The notes below the pieces were generated by a model. The model was not told the origin of the DNA. It was given only the letters and a program-made list of their open reading frames with translations, and made no database searches. The position numbers and the translations under genes are program-made. A stretch of 64,000 bases of DNA from Pseudomonas viridiflava (lineage in GTDB: Bacteria; Pseudomonadota; Gammaproteobacteria; Pseudomonadales; Pseudomonadaceae), in contig NZ_UTVH01000031.1 in NCBI RefSeq assembly GCF_900585905.1, forward strand, positions 186,001-250,000, read 5' to 3'. The stretch's first letter is position 1. Each line of letters opens with the position of its first letter. Of this stretch, positions 52,052 to 61,550 are shown piece after piece.

Positions 52052-53545
52052 TTACAGCTTGATCCAGGTGGCTTTGAGCTCGGTGTACTTGTCGAAGGCG
52101 TGCAGGGACTTGTCACGGCCGTTGCCTGACTGCTTGAAGCCGCCGAAAGGCGCGGTCATATCACCACCGTCGTATTGATTGACCCACACGCTGCCGGCAC
52201 GCAGCGCCTTGGCAGTAAGGTGGGCGCGGGACAGGTCGGCGGTCCACACGGCAGCAGCCAGCCCGTAGGGCGTGTCGTTGGCAATCTGGATCGCCTCCTC
52301 TGCCGTGTCGAAGGTCAACACTGACAATACCGGGCCGAAGATTTCTTCCTGGGCGATCTTCATGGCGTTGGTGACACCATCGAAAATCGTCGGCTCGACA
52401 TAGGTGCCGCCGGTTTCCTGCAGAATGCGCTTGCCCCCGGCCACCAGTGTGGCGCCGTCGGCATGACCTGCTTCGATGTACGACAGCACCGTATTCATCT
52501 GTTGCGTATCGACCAGCGCCCCGACGGTTGTGGCCGTGTCCAGCGGGTTGCCTGGCTTCCAGCTTTTCAGGGCCTCGATGACCATTGGCAGGAAGCTGTC
52601 CTTGATCGAGCGCTCGACGAGCAGACGCGACCCGGCAGTGCAGACTTCGCCCTGATTGAAGGCAATGGCGCTGGCGGCCGATTCGGCGGCAGCCTGCAAA
52701 TTCGGCGCATCGGCGAAGACGATATTGGGGCTCTTGCCCCCCGCCTCCAGCCAGATGCGCTTCATGTTTGATTCGCCCGCGTAGATCAGCAGCTGTTTGG
52801 CGATTCGGGTCGAGCCGGTGAATACCACGGTGTCGACGTCCATATGCAGCGCCAGCGCCTTGCCCACGGTATGACCATAGCCGGGCAACACGTTGAGCAC
52901 GCCAGGCGGGATACCGGCTTCAATCGCCAGTTGGGCGACGCGAATGGCAGTCAGTGGCGACTTTTCCGAAGGCTTGAGCACCACCGAGTTACCGCTGGAC
53001 AGCGCGGGCCCGAGCTTCCAGGAGGCCATCAGCAGCGGGAAATTCCATGGCACGATGGCGGCCACTACACCCACCGGCTCGCGCGTGACCAGACCCAGCT
53101 GGTTGTGCGGCGTGGCGGCCACCTCGTCATACAGCTTGTCGATGGCCTCCCCGCTCCAGGCCAGGGAATTGGCCGCGCCTGGGATGTCGATGCCCAGCGA
53201 GTCGCTGATGGGCTTGCCCATGTCCAGGGTTTCCAGCAGCGCCAGTTCTTCGACGTGTGCATTGATCAGGGCGGCGAAGCGCAACATCACGGCTTTACGC
53301 TTGGCCGGAGCCAGTTTCGACCAGACGCCTGAATTGAACGCCTCGCGGGCGCTCGTTACCGCGCGCTGAGCGTCGGCGCTGTCGCAGCTGGCGACGTTGG
53401 CCAGGAACCTGCCATCCACCGGGCTGATGCATTCGAAGGTTTCACCGGAAGCGGCGGCACTGTATTGGCCATTGATGAACGCGCGACCTTCAATTTTCAG
53501 GTCCTTGGCGCGCTGTTCCCAGTCTGCGTGGGTCAGGGTGGTCAT
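52052..53545 (-). CDS. kauB: Aldehyde dehydrogenase (KauB/PuuC-like)
   Basis: NAD(P)-dependent aldehyde dehydrogenase, 497 residues. Catalytic Glu is in WLEAGGKSPNIVF and Cys in NQGEVCTAGSRLL; the cofactor motif is FTGSTRIAKQLL. Sequence (MTTLTHADWEQRAKDLKIEGRAFINGQYS) and location near pauR and a PauB-like oxidase fit the enzyme that oxidises aminobutyraldehyde-type intermediates of polyamine and agmatine breakdown. GGAGG lies upstream of the ATG. Confidence 0.9.
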   Translation of the reverse strand: MTTLTHADWEQRAKDLKIEGRAFINGQYSAAASGETFECISPVDGRFLANVASCDSADAQRAVTSAREAFNSGVWSKLAPAKRKAVMLRFAALINAHVEELALLETLDMGKPISDSLGIDIPGAANSLAWSGEAIDKLYDEVAATPHNQLGLVTREPVGVVAAIVPWNFPLLMASWKLGPALSSGNSVVLKPSEKSPLTAIRVAQLAIEAGIPPGVLNVLPGYGHTVGKALALHMDVDTVVFTGSTRIAKQLLIYAGESNMKRIWLEAGGKSPNIVFADAPNLQAAAESAASAIAFNQGEVCTAGSRLLVERSIKDSFLPMVIEALKSWKPGNPLDTATTVGALVDTQQMNTVLSYIEAGHADGATLVAGGKRILQETGGTYVEPTIFDGVTNAMKIAQEEIFGPVLSVLTFDTAEEAIQIANDTPYGLAAAVWTADLSRAHLTAKALRAGSVWVNQYDGGDMTAPFGGFKQSGNGRDKSLHAFDKYTELKATWIKL

Positions 53546-53803
53546 GCGTATGTCCTCCGCTCAATCGATCAGGGTGTGCCCAGGCGAGAAAATGGCGTTG
53601 AAAGTGGCTGGCCATCGTTGCTCAAGCCCGGGCAACGGCACTCACCACCCTAAACCAGTGACCTGGGGATTTCCAATATCTTTGACATAACGGGGCGAAC
53701 GGGCGGCTTTTGTTCGATTTTCACAACATGGTCACTGGCTGTTTGGCACTATTGCCAGCAGGCTTCGTCCAACCAGCAAGGCAATTCATCGTGAGGGCAG
53801 CAA

Positions 53804-54199
53804 ATGACCATCGACAGCATCGTGGATTTCAGCGAAGCCTCTACCAGCGCCGAGACGTACCGTCCGGCCGCCGAAAAAATTCTCAAGGGCGACCCGCAGC
53901 AGACACTTTATAACCACTACAACAGCCCTTGCGGCCAGATGAATGCGGGTGTCTGGGAGGGTGACATCGGGCAGTGGGCGGTAAGCTACAGCGAGCATGA
54001 GTATTGCGAAATCGTTCATGGGGTGTCGGTGCTGCGCGATGAGCACGGGCAGTCAAAGACGCTGCGCGCCGGTGATCGTTTTGTCATCCCTGCCGGGTTC
54101 AAAGGGACCTGGGAGGTGCTGGAACACTGCCGCAAGATTTACGTGGTGTTCGAACAGGCACAGTCGCTGGAAAAAAATGAGACTGCGGTAATTATGTAG
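53804..54199 (+). CDS. Cupin domain protein
   Basis: A 131-residue single-domain protein of the DUF861 ((S)-ureidoglycine aminohydrolase-like) cupin group. It has MNAGVWEGDIGQWAVSYSEHEYCEIVHG (motif 1) and LRAGDRFVIPAGFKGTWEVLE (motif 2). Metal binding is possible through His and Glu of motif 1. It is divergent from kauB across 258 bp. In several Pseudomonas such cupins accompany amine catabolism, but the role here is unproven. Confidence 0.85.
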   Translation: MTIDSIVDFSEASTSAETYRPAAEKILKGDPQQTLYNHYNSPCGQMNAGVWEGDIGQWAVSYSEHEYCEIVHGVSVLRDEHGQSKTLRAGDRFVIPAGFKGTWEVLEHCRKIYVVFEQAQSLEKNETAVIM

Positions 54200-54273
54200 T
54201 GCACATGGCGGCTTGTGACGGGGGATGCTGATCACGTCCAGGAAGGACAATCACCGATAAAAGGACTTAGATC

Positions 54274-54477
54274 ATGACCAACGAACAAATCGTGCAACAG
54301 CTGCAATTCTTGATCGGCAGCCGCTATGTACCCAGCGTCAAGCCGTACATCAGCGAGCTGACGGGGCGTAACCGGGTTCTCGGTCCGGGCGATTTATCCA
54401 CCCGGGAATTCGACGTTAACCGCATTTCCGTCCGGGTTGACAATGCAGGTCTCATTGCAGGGTTCAGCTTTGGCTGA
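54274..54477 (+). CDS. I78-type peptidase inhibitor family protein
   Basis: A 67-residue protein resembling the I78 (potato inhibitor I-like) family: the reactive-loop region TGRNRVLGPGDLSTREFDVNRISVRVDNAGLIAGFSFG has the expected Arg-rich loop and closing strand. No signal peptide is present, so if it inhibits a protease it would act in the cytoplasm. The inhibitor assignment is by pattern only. Confidence 0.7.
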   Translation: MTNEQIVQQLQFLIGSRYVPSVKPYISELTGRNRVLGPGDLSTREFDVNRISVRVDNAGLIAGFSFG

Positions 54478-54529
54478 TCATTGTCTGGGCGAACGTTGAA
54501 AAACGCTGCGCTCAGACAGCAAGGCAACA

Positions 54530-54563
54530 AAAAGGGCCCGTATCTTGCGATACGGGCCCTTTT
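54530..54563. terminator. Bidirectional rho-independent terminator
   Basis: AAAAGGGCCCGTATC, loop TTGC, GATACGGGCCCTTTT: a perfect 15-bp stem with T run on either strand, between the I78 gene and the convergent rpmG. Confidence 0.93.
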
Positions 54564-54582
54564 CATTGGAAAGAAAAATCAA

Positions 54583-54738
54583 TTACTTGATTTTGCCTTC
54601 CTTGTAGATCACGTGCTTGCGAACAACCGGATCGAATTTTTTGATTTCGATTTTGTCCGGAGTGGTGCGCTTGTTCTTGTCGGTCGTGTAGAAATGACCG
54701 GTGCCAGCACTAGAAATCAATCGGATCAATTCACGCAT
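54583..54738 (-). CDS. rpmG: 50S ribosomal protein L33
   Basis: A 51-residue ribosomal protein: [20 protein letters not shown] at the N-terminus and [14 protein letters not shown] at the end. This is the standard proteobacterial L33 length. It lacks the zinc-binding cysteines, so it is the zinc-independent form. It follows rpmB by 12 bp, and the terminator lies 20 bp further. Confidence 0.97.
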   Translation of the reverse strand: MRELIRLISSAGTGHFYTTDKNKRTTPDKIEIKKFDPVVRKHVIYKEGKIK

Positions 54739-54750
54739 GACCTTCTCCCC

Positions 54751-54984
54751 TTAGATTTTGCCGTCGCGACGCAGTTCAGCGAGCACAACAGTGATGCCAC
54801 GCTTGTCGATGATACGCATGCCTTTGGCAGATACGCGCAGACGAACAAAACGTTTCTCTTCTTCAACCCAGAAGCGGTGATGCTGCAGGTTTGGCAGGAA
54901 ACGACGACGGGTTTTGTTGTTTGCGTGGGAAATGTTATTCCCAGTCACCGGACCCTTACCGGTAACTTGACATACTCTCGACAT
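54751..54984 (-). CDS. rpmB: 50S ribosomal protein L28
   Basis: A 77-residue ribosomal protein beginning [20 protein letters not shown], with the [14 protein letters not shown] and [16 protein letters not shown] segments of L28. It is first in the rpmB-rpmG operon. No zinc-binding cysteine pairs are present. Confidence 0.98.
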   Translation of the reverse strand: MSRVCQVTGKGPVTGNNISHANNKTRRRFLPNLQHHRFWVEEEKRFVRLRVSAKGMRIIDKRGITVVLAELRRDGKI

Positions 54985-55347
54985 GCCTCAGCCCTCTAAA
55001 ACCACATGCCCAACCCGGCATGGGTTGGCCGCTTAATCTCTCAGTCATTTGGCGCCAGGCGCCGCGTTTCTTTAAGGGTCTTACCGGCTACACCTACAGT
55101 GAAGGAACCGGGCCCCTAGAAAAGAGCGCTGCTTTATACCAGAAAGGCTGGGGTGCAACAACAGGCAATGTACTTTGCCTGTGCACAATACAGCGTTTGC
55201 AGCCCGACGGTCGGGCGATGTCGGGGGTGATGGCGGATTTACCACTGGTCGGTTCGTAACGATTGTTCTCTGCCCGTGCATGGTCTAGGGTAGTTCTCTT
55301 CCCAGACTGCACGGGCAGATGGAGCCTTTTTTCACAGGAATATAGCC
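54985..55347. other. Intergenic stretch between rpmB and the binding-protein gene
   Basis: About 360 bp between divergent genes; it must hold the rpmB promoter and that of the ABC binding protein. No additional gene or repeat was recognised. Confidence 0.4.
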
Positions 55348-56937
55348 ATGCGCCTAGCTGCCCTACCGTTATTGCTCGCTCCGCTGTTCGTCCCGCTGCT
55401 GGCCCAGGCGCAAGCCACTTTGAGTGTCTGCACCGAAGCCAGCCCCGAAGGGTTTGACGTGGTGCAATACAACTCGCTGACGACCACCAACGCCTCTGCC
55501 GACGTGCTGATGAATCGGCTGGTGGACTTCGACGCCGCAAGCGGCAAGCTGGTGCCAAGCCTTGCGCAAAGCTGGACAGTGTCGGCCGATGGCCTGACCT
55601 ATGATTTCAAATTGCACCCGGGCGTGAAATTTCATCACACCGAGTACTTCACCCCGACCCGCGAGTTGAATGCCGACGACGTGGTCTTCAGCTTCCAGCG
55701 CATGCTCGATGCGCAGAACCCGTGGCACAAGGTGGCGCAGAGCGGCTTCCCCCATGCGCAGTCGATGCAGCTGCCAGCGCTGATCAAGAAGATCGAGGCG
55801 CCAGACCCGCTGACCGTCAGGTTCACCCTCGACCACCCGGATTCGACCTTCCTTGCCACATTGAGCATGGGCTTTGCGTCTGTTTACTCGGCTGAGTACA
55901 CCGCGCAATTGCTCAAGGCGGGCACCCCGGAAAAGCTCAACAGCCAACCCATCGGCACCGGGCCGTTCGTGTTCAAGCGTTTCCAGAAAGACGCCGTGGT
56001 GCGTTACGAAGCAAATCCCGACTACTTCGCCGGCAAGCCGGGGGTCGATCACCTGATTTTTGCGATCACCCCGGATGCCAATGTGCGGTTGCAAAAAATT
56101 CGTCAGAACGAGTGCCAGATCGCGCTATCGCCCAAGCCGCTGGACATCCAGGCGGCGGCCAAGGATTCGTCACTGGGTGTTGCGAAAACCGAAGCCTTCA
56201 TGACGGCGTTCGTGGCCATCAACAGCCAGCATCCGCCTTTTGACAAAGCCGAAGTACGCCAGGCCATCAACCTCGCGTTCGACAAGGCCAGCTACCTCAA
56301 GGCGGTGTTCGAAGGCACCGCCGAGGCGGCCAACGGGCCTTATCCGCCTAACACCTGGGGTTACGCCAAAGACCTGCCCGGTTATCCCCAGGACGTCGCC
56401 AAAGCCAGGGCGCTGTTGGCCAAGGCCGGTTTGAAGGATGGCTTCAAGACCACGATCTGGACGCGGCCTTCAGGCAGCCTGCTCAACCCCAACCCGAACC
56501 TGGGTGCGCAATTGCTGCAAGCCGACCTGGACAAGATCGGCATCAAGGCCGAGATCAAGGTGATCGAGTGGGGTGAGCTGATTCGTCGCGCCAAGGCAGG
56601 CGAACATGACCTGTTGTTCATGGGCTGGGCGGGCGACAATGGCGACCCGGATAACTTCCTGACGCCGCAGTTCTCCTGCTCGGCAGTAAAATCCGGGACC
56701 AATTTCGCGCGCTACTGCGATGCCACGCTGGACAAGCTGATCAGCGACGGCAAGGCAACCCCTGACCAGGCGTCACGCAGCAAGCTGTACCATCAGGCGC
56801 AGCAACAGATTCAGCAGCAGGCCTTATGGCTGCCGCTGGCGCATCCGACCGCTGCAGTGCTGACGCGCAACAACGTCAGCGGCTACCAGGTCAGCCCTTT
56901 CGGGCGGCAGGACTTCTTCAAGGTGCAGGTGAAGTAG
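55348..56937 (+). CDS. Dipeptide-type ABC transporter substrate-binding protein
   Basis: A 529-residue periplasmic binding protein of the DppA/SBP_bac_5 family with a signal peptide (cleavage after LAQAQA). Family segments include SPEGFDVVQYNSLTTTNASADVLMNRL, GTGPFVFKRFQKDAVVRYEANPDYF and MGWAGDNGDPDNFLTPQFSC. It is an orphan: no permease or ATPase genes adjoin, so it must share a transporter encoded elsewhere. Ligand may be a dipeptide or heme-type compound. Confidence 0.9.
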   Translation: MRLAALPLLLAPLFVPLLAQAQATLSVCTEASPEGFDVVQYNSLTTTNASADVLMNRLVDFDAASGKLVPSLAQSWTVSADGLTYDFKLHPGVKFHHTEYFTPTRELNADDVVFSFQRMLDAQNPWHKVAQSGFPHAQSMQLPALIKKIEAPDPLTVRFTLDHPDSTFLATLSMGFASVYSAEYTAQLLKAGTPEKLNSQPIGTGPFVFKRFQKDAVVRYEANPDYFAGKPGVDHLIFAITPDANVRLQKIRQNECQIALSPKPLDIQAAAKDSSLGVAKTEAFMTAFVAINSQHPPFDKAEVRQAINLAFDKASYLKAVFEGTAEAANGPYPPNTWGYAKDLPGYPQDVAKARALLAKAGLKDGFKTTIWTRPSGSLLNPNPNLGAQLLQADLDKIGIKAEIKVIEWGELIRRAKAGEHDLLFMGWAGDNGDPDNFLTPQFSCSAVKSGTNFARYCDATLDKLISDGKATPDQASRSKLYHQAQQQIQQQALWLPLAHPTAAVLTRNNVSGYQVSPFGRQDFFKVQVK

Positions 56938-57005
56938 CTTTCACGTTGCCCAAGGAACGTCCCCCGCCAGGAGCTGCCGAAGGTTGCGCACGTATTATTC
57001 CTGAC

Positions 57006-57028
57006 CTGGCGCACTCGCAGTGCGCCAG
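57006..57028 (+). promoter_or_regulatory. Strong hairpin in the leader of the MBL gene
   Basis: CTGGCGCACT, loop CGC, AGTGCGCCAG: perfect 10-bp arms ending 21 bases before the start codon at 57050 and just before AGGGGAACC. It could fold in the mRNA leader or be a remnant of a genome repeat; no T run follows, so it is not an intrinsic terminator. Confidence 0.5.
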
Positions 57029-57049
57029 CTCCTACAGGGGAACCTGATC

Positions 57050-57934
57050 ATGATCATCGCCGAACGTCTGCAGGTCGAAGGGTTCTTCGACGCGCAGACA
57101 TCGACGCTCAGTTACCTGGTGATGGACGTTCAAAGCAGGCACTGTGCGCTGATTGACAGCGTGCTGGATTTCGACCCCAAATCCGGCCGCACCCACACCG
57201 AATCGGCCGACCGTCTCATCGCCCGCGTGCAGGAACTCGGCGCGTCGGTGCAGTGGATTCTTGAAACCCATGTTCACGCCGATCATGTGTCTGCAGCGGC
57301 CTATCTGAAGGATCAGCTGAACGCCAGAATCGCCATCGGCAGCCACATCAGGACGGTGCAGGACGTATTCGGCACGCTGTTCAACGCGCCGGGCGAATTT
57401 GCCCGCGATGGCAGTCAGTTCGACGTGCTGCTCGACGACGGCGCCGGTTTCAGCGTCGGCTCGCTTCAGGCGCGGGCCATGCATACGCCGGGGCACACGC
57501 CTGCGTGCATGACTTACGTGTTCGAACTGGCAGGCGAAACCGTGGCATTTGTCGGCGACACGCTGTTCATGCCCGACTACGGCACCGCGCGCTGCGATTT
57601 CCCGGGGGCCGATGCGCGCACGCTGTTTCGCTCGATCCATCGCATTCTGGCCCTGCCCGATTCGACGCGGCTGTTTTTGTGCCATGACTATCAGCCCGAT
57701 GGCCGCGCCTTGCAGTACATGACGACAGTGGCTGAACAGCGCGCCAGCAATGTGCATATCCGTCAGGGCATCGACGAGGACGCGTTCGTGCAGATGCGCG
57801 AAGCCCGCGACGCCACCCTGGACATGCCGGTGCTGATCCTGCCGTCAGTGCAAATCAACATGCGCGCCGGGCATCTGCCGGAACCCGAAGACAACGGCGT
57901 GCGCTACCTGAAAATCCCGCTCAACGCGCTTTGA
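57050..57934 (+). CDS. MBL-fold persulfide dioxygenase-like hydrolase
   Basis: A 294-residue metallo-beta-lactamase-fold protein with the metal motif THVHADH (His74, His76, Asp78, His79), then HTPGHTP, VGDTLF and CHDY. Similarity to the Blh/ETHE1 group and the immediate SQR neighbour suggest glutathione or protein persulfide dioxygenase activity. The start follows AGGGG. It is co-directional with the SQR gene 27 bp downstream. Confidence 0.86.
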   Translation: MIIAERLQVEGFFDAQTSTLSYLVMDVQSRHCALIDSVLDFDPKSGRTHTESADRLIARVQELGASVQWILETHVHADHVSAAAYLKDQLNARIAIGSHIRTVQDVFGTLFNAPGEFARDGSQFDVLLDDGAGFSVGSLQARAMHTPGHTPACMTYVFELAGETVAFVGDTLFMPDYGTARCDFPGADARTLFRSIHRILALPDSTRLFLCHDYQPDGRALQYMTTVAEQRASNVHIRQGIDEDAFVQMREARDATLDMPVLILPSVQINMRAGHLPEPEDNGVRYLKIPLNAL

Positions 57935-57961
57935 GCCGACCTCTAAACTGGAGTTTTCGCC

Positions 57962-59206
57962 ATGCAGGACACCAACGACCTCAGTCATCAGATCGTGATC
58001 GTGGGCGGCGGCTCGGCAGGCATCGCTACAGCGGCCTCGCTGCTGGCCCGGGATGCTGCGCTGGATATCGCCATCATCGATCCGGCTGAGACCCATTACT
58101 ACCAACCCGGCTGGACCTTGGTCGGCGCCGGTGTGTTCGATGCGCAGGCCACCGCCCGCAGTCTGAATTCGCTGATTCCCAAGGGGGCCCAGCGGCTCAA
58201 GGCCAGTGTGGCTGCGTTCGCGCCTGAGGATAACCAGCTCACCCTCGCCGATGGCCGCACGGTGCGCTATCAGCAGTTGATCGTCTGCCCCGGTCTGAAG
58301 CTGGACTGGGACGCCATCGAAGGCCTCACCGAGACGCTGGGGCGCAATGGTGTGACGTCCAACTATCGCTTCGATCTGGCGCCCTACACCTGGCAGCTGG
58401 TGCAGCAGCTCAAGCAGGGCAAAGCGCTGTTCACCCAGCCGCCGCTGCCGATCAAATGCGCCGGCGCGCCGCAGAAGGCGATGTACCTGTCCTGCGATCA
58501 CTGGTTGAAAAACGGCCATCTGAGCCAGATCAAACCAATGTTCTTCAATGCCGGAGGCGTGCTCTTTGGCGTCGCCGAGTACGTGCCCGCATTGATGGAC
58601 TACGTCGAGCGCTACGGCATCAACCTGCAATTTGGCAACAGGCTGGTGGCGGTGGACGGGCCGCGTCAGGTGGCGACCTTCGTTCGTACCTTGGCCGATG
58701 GCAGCAGCGAAACCATTGAAGAAAGCTTTGACATGCTCCACGTCGTGCCGCCCCAGGTGGCCCCGGATTTCATTCGCCAGAGCCCGTTGGCCGACGCGTC
58801 CGGCTGGGTGGATGTCGATCCGGCGACGCTGCGCCATCGTGGTTTTGCCAACGTCCATGGCTTGGGTGATGTGGTCAACACCAGCAACGCCAAAACCGTT
58901 GCCGCCGCGCGCAAGCAAGCGCCGACAGTGGCCAATAACGTGCTGGTGGCGATGGGGCGCCTGAGCCGTCTGGCGCAGTACGACGGCTACGGCTCATGCC
59001 CGCTGACAGTGGAGCGTGGCAAGATCGTGCTTGCCGAATTCACCTACGGCGGCAAGCTGGCGCCGAGCTTTCCGGCCTGGCTCCTGGACGGTCGCCACCC
59101 GACCCGGCTGGCTTGGTTGCTCAAAGAGCGCATTCTGCCGCCGCTGTACTGGCGAGGCATGCTGCGCGGCAAGGAATGGCTGGCACGCCCGAAGCTTGAT
59201 GGCTGA
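57962..59206 (+). CDS. Sulfide:quinone oxidoreductase-like flavoprotein
   Basis: A 414-residue FAD oxidoreductase with GGGSAGIATAASLLARD at residues 15-30. Cys109 (VCPGLKLDW), Cys166 (IKCAGAPQKAMYL) and Cys346 (GYGSCPLTVERG) match the cysteines used by SQR to hold sulfide-derived sulfur. C-terminal amphipathic helices may bind the membrane. With the MBL gene it forms a two-gene sulfide oxidation unit like that of P. putida. Confidence 0.87.
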   Translation: MQDTNDLSHQIVIVGGGSAGIATAASLLARDAALDIAIIDPAETHYYQPGWTLVGAGVFDAQATARSLNSLIPKGAQRLKASVAAFAPEDNQLTLADGRTVRYQQLIVCPGLKLDWDAIEGLTETLGRNGVTSNYRFDLAPYTWQLVQQLKQGKALFTQPPLPIKCAGAPQKAMYLSCDHWLKNGHLSQIKPMFFNAGGVLFGVAEYVPALMDYVERYGINLQFGNRLVAVDGPRQVATFVRTLADGSSETIEESFDMLHVVPPQVAPDFIRQSPLADASGWVDVDPATLRHRGFANVHGLGDVVNTSNAKTVAAARKQAPTVANNVLVAMGRLSRLAQYDGYGSCPLTVERGKIVLAEFTYGGKLAPSFPAWLLDGRHPTRLAWLLKERILPPLYWRGMLRGKEWLARPKLDG

Positions 59207-59335
59207 TGGCTGGTCTCACGACCATACCGCCGATTTGCCGGAGGCCACGTGTTGGCGAGGTGATGTGTCAGGCGCGACGCCTCGCGAATAAATGCGCTCC
59301 TGCAACAAGGCGTTGCCGTGGGGCCGGCCGGGTGT

Positions 59336-61288
59336 CTACGGCTGAATATGCCCGGCGATGGCATCGGTCTTTGCCGTACTTTGCAGCCCCGCCAGCAACA
59401 AGCGTTGATACAACTCCTCCTTGAGCCCTTGCGGTTGATCGAGCTGCATGCGCGCCAGGTGCAGCGGATACGCCTGTGGTTCGGGCGCGTCCAGGGTGGC
59501 CTTGCCCAACTCGAGGATCTCGCTCAGCTTGAACTTGCTCTTGAGCCATTGCAGCGCGCGCAGCAGTTCACGCTCCTCGGTGTCAAAGTCGCACCCCAGC
59601 GGATACTCCGGAAACAGCTGAGGATACCGGTCGGCAATGGCCTGCAGACGCTCTGGCGTGTTATGCGCAAAGCGTGGGTCGAGGCGGAAATCCCTGGGCA
59701 GCTTGCCGGCTTTCTGGGCCTGTTCGATCAGATGCGGCTGAAAACGTGAATCGCTGATGTTGAGCAGGGCCTCGATCACCGCTGCGTCGGTCCTGCCGCG
59801 CAGATCAGCGATGCCGTATTCGGTCACCACGATGTCACGCAGGTGGCGGGGAATGGTGGTGTGGCCGTACTCCCAGACAATATTGGAGCTGACCTCGCCA
59901 CCCGACTCGCGCCAGCTACGCAGGATCAGAATCGAGCGCGCATCTTCTAGCGCGTGGGCCTGTGCGACAAAGTTGTACTGCCCGCCCACGCCACTCAACA
60001 CGCGACCATCGGCCAGTTGATCCGACACCGCCGCCCCCATCAGCGTCATGGTGAAGGCACTGTTGATGAAGCGCGCGTCACGCCGCTGCAGACGCTTGAG
60101 TTGCTCGTCGCCGTACAGCTCGTTGATGTAGCTGATGGCAGTCATGTTGATCTGGCCCAGACGCTCGGCACTGAACTCGCGCAGGCGCTGGTAAAAGCTC
60201 AGCGGCCCAAGGAAGAAACCACCATGCAACACCGTCGCATCGGTGTAAGCATTGTCGTCGAGGGTGCCTGCGTTGGCTTCGCGCTGACGCGCCACATCGG
60301 CGTAGACCTTGCGCCGGATAATCCCGGCCTCCATCAGCACCAGCAATCCGTTGACCAGCATTTCGCTGCAGCCGTACAGCCCGGTCTCGAACGGCGTCAC
60401 CCCGCCCTCGCGCTCGATCAGCGCTTGCCAGTCGCTCAGGTTGAGCTCGCCGAGCACGGCGCGATAGGTGTCGTTGTCAGCCTGGCGTGCCAGCAGCGCC
60501 GCCGTCAGCGCATCGCCCATGGCGCCGATGCCGATCTGCAGCGTGCCGCCATCGCGCACCAGCGTGCTGGCGTGCAGGCCAATGAAGTGATCCTGCAGAC
60601 CCACCGGCATGTTGGGCGTGGAAAACAGCGTGCTGCGCTCTTCTTCGTCGATCAGGAGGTCGAAGTCCTGTTCATTCAGCTCGGCATCACCGGGCATGTA
60701 CGGCAGATCAGCATGCACCTGCGCCAGCATCAGAATGGTCTGCCCGGCAGCGCGGCGCCTGGCAACCAGTGGCAGCAGATCAAGGGTGACATCGGGGTTG
60801 CAACTCAGGCTCAGCCTGCCGGGATGCTGCTCGTCACGCGCCACCAGCTGCGCGATCAGATTCAGCCCGGCGGCATTGATGTCCCGCGCCGCGTGGCTGT
60901 AGTTGCTGCTGATGTAATCCTGTTGCGCAGGCGCGCTGTTGAGCAGGCTGCCCGGCTGCATGAAAAACTGCTGCACGCGAATGTTGGCGGGAAGGTTGTC
61001 GGCATGCAGCGCCGCCAGAAAATCCAGCTCGGGATAATCGGCAAAAATACGCTCGACAAATGGCTGTAGAAATCGCCCCTGCAAGCCATCGCCCTGAGCC
61101 GGCCGTCCGAGGCTCAACGCGGTATAGATCGTCAGCTGCCGTTCCGGCATCTGCGCAATACGCTGATACAGCGCGTTGACGAAGCGATTCGGTTTACCCA
61201 GACCCAGCGGAATCCCCAGATGGATGTGAGTCGGCAACTGCGCAATGACATGCGCGACCGCTTGATCAATGGAACAGGACTGCGGCAT
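59336..61288 (-). CDS. Acetyl-CoA hydrolase/transferase family protein
   Basis: A 650-residue CoA-transferase-type enzyme, longer than the about 500-residue Cat1 or AarC group, with GIGAMGDALTAALLARQ and the C-terminal VSSNIVWEYGHTTIPRHLRDIVVTEYGIADLRGRTD. The AAGGGG ribosome site supports the ATG. This long form is common in Pseudomonas. CoA donor and acceptor are unknown, and it could be an acyl-CoA:acetate or related transferase. Confidence 0.87.
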   Translation of the reverse strand: MPQSCSIDQAVAHVIAQLPTHIHLGIPLGLGKPNRFVNALYQRIAQMPERQLTIYTALSLGRPAQGDGLQGRFLQPFVERIFADYPELDFLAALHADNLPANIRVQQFFMQPGSLLNSAPAQQDYISSNYSHAARDINAAGLNLIAQLVARDEQHPGRLSLSCNPDVTLDLLPLVARRRAAGQTILMLAQVHADLPYMPGDAELNEQDFDLLIDEEERSTLFSTPNMPVGLQDHFIGLHASTLVRDGGTLQIGIGAMGDALTAALLARQADNDTYRAVLGELNLSDWQALIEREGGVTPFETGLYGCSEMLVNGLLVLMEAGIIRRKVYADVARQREANAGTLDDNAYTDATVLHGGFFLGPLSFYQRLREFSAERLGQINMTAISYINELYGDEQLKRLQRRDARFINSAFTMTLMGAAVSDQLADGRVLSGVGGQYNFVAQAHALEDARSILILRSWRESGGEVSSNIVWEYGHTTIPRHLRDIVVTEYGIADLRGRTDAAVIEALLNISDSRFQPHLIEQAQKAGKLPRDFRLDPRFAHNTPERLQAIADRYPQLFPEYPLGCDFDTEERELLRALQWLKSKFKLSEILELGKATLDAPEPQAYPLHLARMQLDQPQGLKEELYQRLLLAGLQSTAKTDAIAGHIQP

Positions 61289-61356
61289 CGGACCCTTCCC
61301 CTTTTGTTATTGGCTGGAAGTATGACCGTGATCAGCGGGTTTTGCTTCAGTGCCAG

Positions 61357-61450
61357 GACGTGGGACCGGCTTCAGCCGGGAAGAGGCCCGCATCGGCGAC
61401 ACATGTGCGTTGGCAGAAATAGTGTATTCCCGGCTAAAGCCGGTCCCACG
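61357..61450. repeat. REP pair, family B
   Basis: GACGTGGGACCGGCTTCAGC with its inverse GGCTAAAGCCGGTCCCACG about 60 bases away, flanked by GTGCGTTGGCAGAAATAGTG. Same arrangement as at 21473-21565. Confidence 0.85.
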
Positions 61451-61550
61451 TCGATCCCGCTTGAGGCCTGATATGGCGCTGCTGTTCATCACCCTGAGCA
61501 GCGCAGGCCTGATGCTGAACGCATCGGGCGATAACGACAGGCAGGCTTGA

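Noticed and set aside
56938..57049. Sigma54 promoter before the MBL gene
   Set aside because: The TGGCGC segment lacks the matching downstream TTGC element at the right spacing and is explained by the hairpin.
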